From Streptomyces diastatochromogenes (lineage in GTDB: Bacteria > Actinomycetota > Actinomycetes > Streptomycetales > Streptomycetaceae), in assembly GCA_026913215.1 (NCBI GenBank), contig JAPTYK010000001.1:2294001-2358000 (forward strand): a stretch of 64,000 bases of DNA, written 5' to 3'. Below the pieces are notes generated by a model, which searched no databases, had not been told where the DNA came from, and worked only from the letters and a program-made list of their open reading frames with translations. Below, in pieces: positions 59,174-64,000 of the stretch (the stretch's first letter is position 1; each line of letters opens with the position of its first letter). A program made the position numbers and the translations under genes.

Positions 59174-61280
59174 ATGCCCGACACCCCGCAGTGCCCACCA
59201 CTGCCCCTACTGCGCCCTGCAGTGCGGCATGTCGCTCCGCCCCACCGGCACCCCGGAGCTGCCCGCCGAGGTGGTCGAGCGGACCGACTTCCCCGTCAAC
59301 AGGGGCGCCCTGTGCGGCAAGGGCCGCACCGCCCCCTCCGTGCTCTCCTCCCGGGTCAGGCTCACCGGGCCCCTGGTCCGGCGCCCCGGCACGGGCGCCC
59401 TGGAACCCGCGTCCTGGGAGGAGGCGCTCGCCGCCGTCGCCGACGGGCTGCGCCGGACCCGCGCCGACCACGGCCCCGACGCCGTGGGGGTCTTCGGCGG
59501 CGGCGGCCTCACCAACGAGAAGGCCTACGCGCTCGGCAAGTTCGCCCGGGTCGTCCTCGGCACCTCCCAGATCGACTACAACGGACGCTTCTGCATGTCC
59601 TCGGCCGCCGCCGCGCACCAGCGGGCCTTCGGCCTCGACCGGGGACTCCCCTTCCCCTGGAGGACGTCCCGAGGACCGGCTGCGTGATCCTCGTCGGCTC
59701 CAACCTCGCCGAGACCATGCCGCCCGCCCTGCGCCACCTCACCGAGCTGAGGGAGAACGGCGGGAAGCTGATCGTCGTCGACCCGCGCCGCACCCGCACC
59801 GCCGAGCAGGCCGATCTGCACCTCGCGCCGCGCCCCGGCACCGACCTCGCGCTCGCCCTCGGCATGCTGCACCTGGTGGTGGCCGAGGGGCGGGTCGACG
59901 AGGAGTTCGTCGCCGCGCGCACCACCGGCTGGGAGGACGCCCGCGCCGGGGCCATGTCCCACTGGCCCGAACAGGTCGAGCGGATCACCGGAGTGTCCGT
60001 GCCGGAGCTGCGGGAGGCCGTCGCGCTGTTCTGCGGGGCCGAGAACGCCATGGTGCTGACCGCGCGCGGGCCCGAGCAGCAGTCCAAGGGCACCGACACC
60101 GTCGGCGCCTGGATCAACCTGTGCCTCGCCACCGGGCGGGCCGGCCGACCGCTGAACGGCTACGGCTGCCTCACCGGCCAGGGCAACGGCCAGGGCGGCC
60201 GCGAGCACGGCCAGAAGGCCGACCAGCTGCCCGGCTACCGCAAGCTCGACGACCCCGCCGCACGCGCGCACGTGGCCGCCGTGTGGGGCGTCGCCCGGAG
60301 TCGCTGCCGGGACCCGGACGGAGCGCGTACGAGCTCCTCGACGCGCTCGGCGGCGAGGTGCGGGCCCTGCTCCTCATGGGGTCCAACCCGGTCGTCTCCG
60401 CCCCGCGCGCCGCGCACGTCGAGGGACGCATCCGCTCGCTCGACTTCCTCGCCGTCGCCGACGTCGTGCTCTCCGAGACCGCCGAACTCGCCGACGTCGT
60501 CCTGCCGGTGACCCAGTGGGCGGAGGAGACCGGCACCATGACCAATCTGGAGGGCGGGTGCTGCTGCGCCGCCGCGCCCTCACCCTCCGGCGGGCGTCCG
60601 CGGCGACCTGGAGGTGCTGCACGGACTCGCCGCGCTGCTCGGCCGGGAGAAGGGCTTCCCCACCGACCCGGAGGAGGTCTTCGAGGAGCTGCGCCGCGCC
60701 TCGGCGGGCGGCCCCGCCGACTACGCGGGCATCAGCTACCGGCGGATCGAGGAGGAGCAGGGCGTCTTCTGGCCCTGCCCCGCCGAGGACCACGGCGGCA
60801 CGCCCCGGCTCTTCCTGGAGCGGTTCGCGACCGCCGACGGGCGGGCCAGGTTCGTGCCGGTGGTGCACCGGGCGGCGGCCGAGGAGACGGACGCCGACTA
60901 CCCGGTGGTCCTGACGACCGGCCGGGTCGTCTCCCAGTACCAGTCGGGGCGCAGACCCGGCGGGTCGCCGAGCTGAACGCCGCCGCCCCGGGCCCCTTCG
61001 TGGAGCTCCACCCCGGCTCGCCGAGCGGCTCGGGGTCGCCGAGGGCGAGCGGATCGCGGTGGTCTCGCGGCGCGGGCGGGCCGTCGCCCCGGCCCGGATC
61101 ACGGCGTCGATCCGCCCGGACACCGTCTTCATGCCCTTCCACTGGTACGGGGAGGGGCGGGCGAACACGCTGGTGAACCCGGCGCTCGACCCGGTCTCGC
61201 GGATGCCCGAGTTCAAGGTGTGCGCGGTGCGGCTGGAGCCCGTCAGCGGTCCTTCCGGAACCAGTCGCCGCTCTCGATGA
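59174..61280 (+). CDS. nasA: Assimilatory nitrate reductase catalytic subunit (Mo-bis-MGD, 4Fe-4S; frameshifted)
   Basis: The ATG at 59174 begins MPDTPQCP. The 4Fe-4S ligands are CPYCALQCG...GALCGKGRT, then the molybdopterin oxidoreductase domains: FCMSSAAAAHQRAFGLD, VGSNLAETMPPAL, VVDPRRTRTAEQADLHL, TGQGNGQGGREHGQKADQLP, LMGSNPVVSAP and a C-terminal barrel with TTGRVVSQYQSGAQTRRV and PFHWYGEGRANTLVNPA. This fits cytoplasmic NasA, which reduces nitrate to nitrite. Bases are lost near 59200, 59663, 60300, 60560 and 60950. The end overlaps the converging CutA-GGCT gene by 38 bp. Nitrite reductase is not in the window. Confidence 0.9.
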
Positions 61281-61964
61281 CCGGGCCGAGGGGCGCGTCC
61301 GGGGCCGCCAGGAACACCCAGGCGGACACCCGCGCCCCGTCCCGTACCCGTTCGACGTCCATCGCGACCCGCTCGTACCCGACGGGCAGCTCCAGGCGGT
61401 CGAGCAGGCCGAACAGGTCTCCGTAGTCGCCGGGCGAGGGCGTGAGCAGGGTGCCGACCACCCGGCCCTCGTGCGCCGGGACGACGTACGGATAGCCGGG
61501 GCCGTCGTGCAGGACCGCCCGTGCAGCACGGCGTCCGCCTCGGTGCCGATCCGGCCGGCGAGGAACCGGTCGTGGTTGTACGCGCCCGGACGCAGCGTCC
61601 CGTACACGAAGAACGGCCGCTCCTCGTGGGCCGGGGTCTCGACCGGCCGGGCCGCCGTGGTCTCCCGCTCGACCCAGCGGGCGTAGCCCTCGCTGACGCG
61701 GGTCACGCGGGTGGCGAGGATCTCGGGCGTCTCGTAGTCGTGGGCGGCGAGGAGGTGGGCCTCCAGGGCCTGGTAATGGGCCTCGGTGGTCTTGAACACC
61801 ACCTCCCACTCCTCGGTGGTCTCGATCGCGCCCTGCCAGTGGTAGACCGAGGTCACGGGCCCGTGGATCTGGGCGCAGGCGACGAGCCGGGCCTCGACGG
61901 CGCCGCGCGCCAGGGCGTCGGCCTTGGCGCGGGCGTCGGTGGTGGTGCGGACGGTGACGATCAC
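61243..61964 (-). CDS. CutA1 - gamma-glutamylcyclotransferase fusion (one frameshift)
   Basis: The GTG start at 61964 overlaps the stop of the ABC gene (GTGA). Residues 1-108 are a complete CutA1-like domain: IVTVRTTTDARAKADALARG, CAQIHGPVTSVYHWQGAIE and EVVFKTTEAHYQALEAHL, with the trimer-forming CutA loop. The same open frame then continues through a short linker (VETPAHEERPF) into a GGCT/AIG2-like domain: FVYGTLRPGAYNHDRFLAG, GPGYPYVVPAHEGRVVGTLL and LDRLELPVGYERVAMDVERV. The fusion does not depend on any frame repair, since the one loss lies later, near 61525. Restored length is 240 residues. CutA1 proteins bind divalent cations; GGCT-like proteins act on gamma-glutamyl amines. A combined role is unknown. 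Confidence 0.85.
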
Positions 61965-63849
61965 GTCTCCACCGTACGGGCGAACTGGGCGGCGTGCAGC
62001 CGGGCGTAGGCGCCTCCGGCGGCGAGGAGTTCCTCGTGGGTGCCCTGTTCGGCGATCGAGCCGTTCTCCATCACCAGGATGGTGTCGGCGTCCCGAATGG
62101 TGGAGAGCCGGTGGGCGACGACGAAGCTGGTGCGGCCGGCCCGCAGGGAGGCCATGGCCTGCTGGACGAGGAGTTCGGTGCGGGTGTCGACGGAGCTGGT
62201 GGCCTCGTCGAGGACGAGGATCACCGGGTCGGAGAGGAAGGCGCGGGCGAGGGTGACCAGCTGCTTCTCGCCGGCGCTGAGGCCGCCGCCGTCCTCGTCG
62301 AGGACGGTGTCGTACCCCTCGGGCAGGGTGCGGACGAAGCGGTCGGCGTGGGCGGCCTTCGCGGCGGCGACGATCCGCTCGCGGGAGACCTCTCCGGGGA
62401 CCCCGTAGGCGATGTTGTCGGCGATGGTGCCGCCGAAGAGCCAGGTGTCCTGGAGGACCATGCCGGTGGCGGAGCGCAGCTCCTCGCGGGTCATGGCGGC
62501 GGTGTCGACGCCGTCGAGGGTGATCCGGCCGCCGGTCACCTCGTGGAAGCGCATCAGCAGGTTGACCAGGGTCGTCTTGCCGGCGCCGGTGGGGCCGACG
62601 ATGGCGACGGTCCGGCCGGGTTCGACGGTGAGCGACAGGTCCTCGATGAGCGGCTTGCCGTCCTCGTAGCGGAAGGCGGCCTTCTCGAAGGAGACCCGGC
62701 CGCGGAGCTCGGCGGGCCGCCGCGGCTCCTCCGGGTCGGGGGACTCCTCCCCGGCGTCGAGGAGGTCGAAGACCCGCTCGGCGGAGGCCACTCCGGACTG
62801 GAGGAGGTTCGCCATGGCGGCGACCTGGTTGACGGGGCCGTTGAACTCGTACGAGTACTGGATGAAGGCCTGCACGTCGCCGACGGACAGGGTGCCGCTC
62901 GCCACCCGCAGTCCGCCGACGACGGCGATGGCGACGTAGTTCAGGTTCCCGACGAGGGTCAGGGCCGGCTGGATGAAGCCGGAGACGAACTGGGCGCGGA
63001 AGCTCGCCCGGTGGAGCTCCTCGCCGAGCTCGTCGAAGCGGGCGACGGCCTCGGCGCGGCGGCCGAAGGCGGCGACCTCGGTGTGGCCGGTGATCATCTC
63101 CTCGACGTGGCTGCCGAGCCGGCCGGTGACGGCCCACTGCTTCACGAACTGCGGCTGGGCGCGCTTGCCGACGAAGGCCGCGACGGCGACCGAGACGGGC
63201 ACGGTGGCGAGGGCGACGAGGGCGAGCAGCGGGGAGATCCAGAACATCATCACGAGGACGCCGGCCAGGGTGAGCAGGGCGCGGGTCATCTGGCTGAAGG
63301 CCTGCTGGAGGGTCTGGACGATGTTGTCGATGTCGTTGGTGGTGCGGGAGAGGACCTCGCCGCGCGGCTGTCCGTCGAGGTAGGTGAGGGGCAGTCTCGC
63401 CAGTTTGCGCTGGGCCCGTTCCCGCAGCCGGTGTCCGGCCCGCTGGACGACGGTGGTGGCGGTCCGCAGCTGGAGCCAGGTGAGGGCGGAGGAGCCGGTG
63501 ACGACGGCGACGGAGAGGGCGAGGATCCGGCCGACGGCGGCGAAGTCGACGCCGCCGGGCCCGCGCGCTCCGGTGACGACGAGGTCGGTGGCGCGGCCGA
63601 GGAGGAGGGGCCGAGGACGGAGAGGGAGACGGCGGCGGCGCCCGCGGCGAGGACGGCGAGGAGGAGGGACCGGTCGGGGGCGAGGGTGCGCAGGAGGCGG
63701 AGGCCGGAGGAGCGGAAGGAGAGGGAGCGTTCGAGGGAGGGGCGGCGAGGCCGGGGCCGCGCTGGGGCGGGGGCCGGTGCGGGCGGGGCCTTCGCGGCGC
63801 CCGGTGTCTTCGCGGGGCTCGGGGCGCGGGTGTCGGTCGCCGTGCTCAT
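61961..63849 (-). CDS. ABC exporter half-transporter, paralogue of the 48258 gene (one frameshift)
   Basis: It starts at ATG 63849 (MSTATDTRAPSPAKTPGAAK, a Pro/Ala-rich cap), followed by an exporter membrane domain and an ATPase with Walker A GPTGAGKTT near residue 416, signature LSAGEKQL and Walker B VILVLDEATSSVD. It shares long identical stretches with the protein at 48258-50183 (for example DTWLFGG and PEGYDTV blocks) but lacks the extra 90-residue N-terminal insert. The variant signature SAGEK is kept. One base is lost near 63610. It overlaps the partial gene upstream (ATGA) and the CutA fusion downstream (GTGA), so these three genes look translationally coupled. Confidence 0.92.
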
Positions 63850-64000
63850 GCGGCTTCCTCCTCGGTGAGCTGGGAGAGGACGATCTCCCGGTAGGTGGCG
63901 TTGTCCCGCATGAGGGACGTGTGGGTGCCGGTGCCGACGGTGCGGCCCCGGTCGAGGACGACGATCCGGTCGGCGTGCCGGATGGTGGAGACGCGCTGGG
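63846..64000 (-). CDS. ABC exporter half-transporter, C-terminal end only (partial)
   Basis: The gene enters from the right edge. Only the last 50 codons are visible: QRVSTIRHADRIVVLDRGR, then GTHTSLMRDNATYREIVLSQ, ending LTEEEAA. They match the last part of the protein at 46525-48258 (QRVSTIRDADRIVVLDEGR, YREIVLSQLTEAEAA), so this is the partner subunit of the exporter. It overlaps the next ATG by ATGA. Confidence 0.88.
   Translation of the reverse strand, partial: QRVSTIRHADRIVVLDRGRTVGTGTHTSLMRDNATYREIVLSQLTEEEAA

Noticed and set aside
1..64000. Genuine mass pseudogene formation
   Set aside because: Breaks are only single-base losses in C/G runs, also in essential genes such as dnaG, and lengths restore cleanly. 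Error is simpler.

Overview
The window is 64 kb of very GC-rich DNA with strongly GC3-biased reading frames, dense genes on both strands and short intergenic gaps. Gene content points to a Streptomyces chromosome: an Hrd-type sigma factor beside dnaG, MatB malonyl-CoA synthetase, an MreB/Mbl-like protein, an SCO2400-type protein, heterodimeric ABC exporters and NasA. The order recalls the SCO2400-SCO2500 part of the S. coelicolor core, but I infer this from memory and have not aligned it. I see no CRISPR array, integrase, transposase or prophage.

Layout. 1-8 kb: a partial GH3 beta-glucosidase divergent from a TetR regulator, an NAD-dependent oxidoreductase divergent from a LysR regulator, a nitrilase-fold hydrolase, and a secreted M4 metalloprotease divergent from a second LysR. 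9-14 kb: an EI24-type membrane protein, a transmembrane Ser/Thr kinase, an Ohr peroxidase with an alkenal reductase-type dehydrogenase and a MarR, and an SCO2400-like protein. 14.8-25.9 kb: Mbl-like protein, GAF sensor kinase, NarK-type transporter, matB, a large secreted subtilase, an MFS exporter and a GNAT. 26-30.4 kb: a small terpenoid-type island (an acyltransferase/P450 chimera, an intact-type P450, a Nudix hydrolase and a class II terpene cyclase). 30.3-31.4 kb: an ohrR/ohr pair with a clear operator. 31.6-43.7 kb: a Tat-exported phospholipase C, a lipoprotein, a 2.9 k-residue RHS polymorphic-toxin protein and an MmpS-like protein. 44.1-44.5 kb: three tRNA genes. 44.6-64 kb: housekeeping and metabolism (FGGY kinase, two heterodimeric ABC exporter pairs, sigma factor, dnaG, dgt, sirohydrochlorin chelatase, aquaporin, YdcF, assimilatory nitrate reductase, a CutA-GGCT fusion).

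How the genes relate. Nitrate assimilation is represented by NarK, NasA and a siroheme-type chelatase, which are not contiguous. Organic-peroxide defence is duplicated, each copy beside its own MarR. The RHS protein with a downstream lipoprotein has the layout of a contact or secreted toxin with a possible immunity partner. The terpenoid island has a DVDDT cyclase and P450s but no visible prenyl-diphosphate or class I synthase.

Sequence quality. About half of the genes are broken by single-base losses in short C or G runs. In every gene where I counted the breaks, adding the missing bases restores a length divisible by three and a familiar family length. I therefore annotate these as genes, not decayed pseudogenes, and treat the breaks as probable sequencing errors. 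Break positions are approximate.
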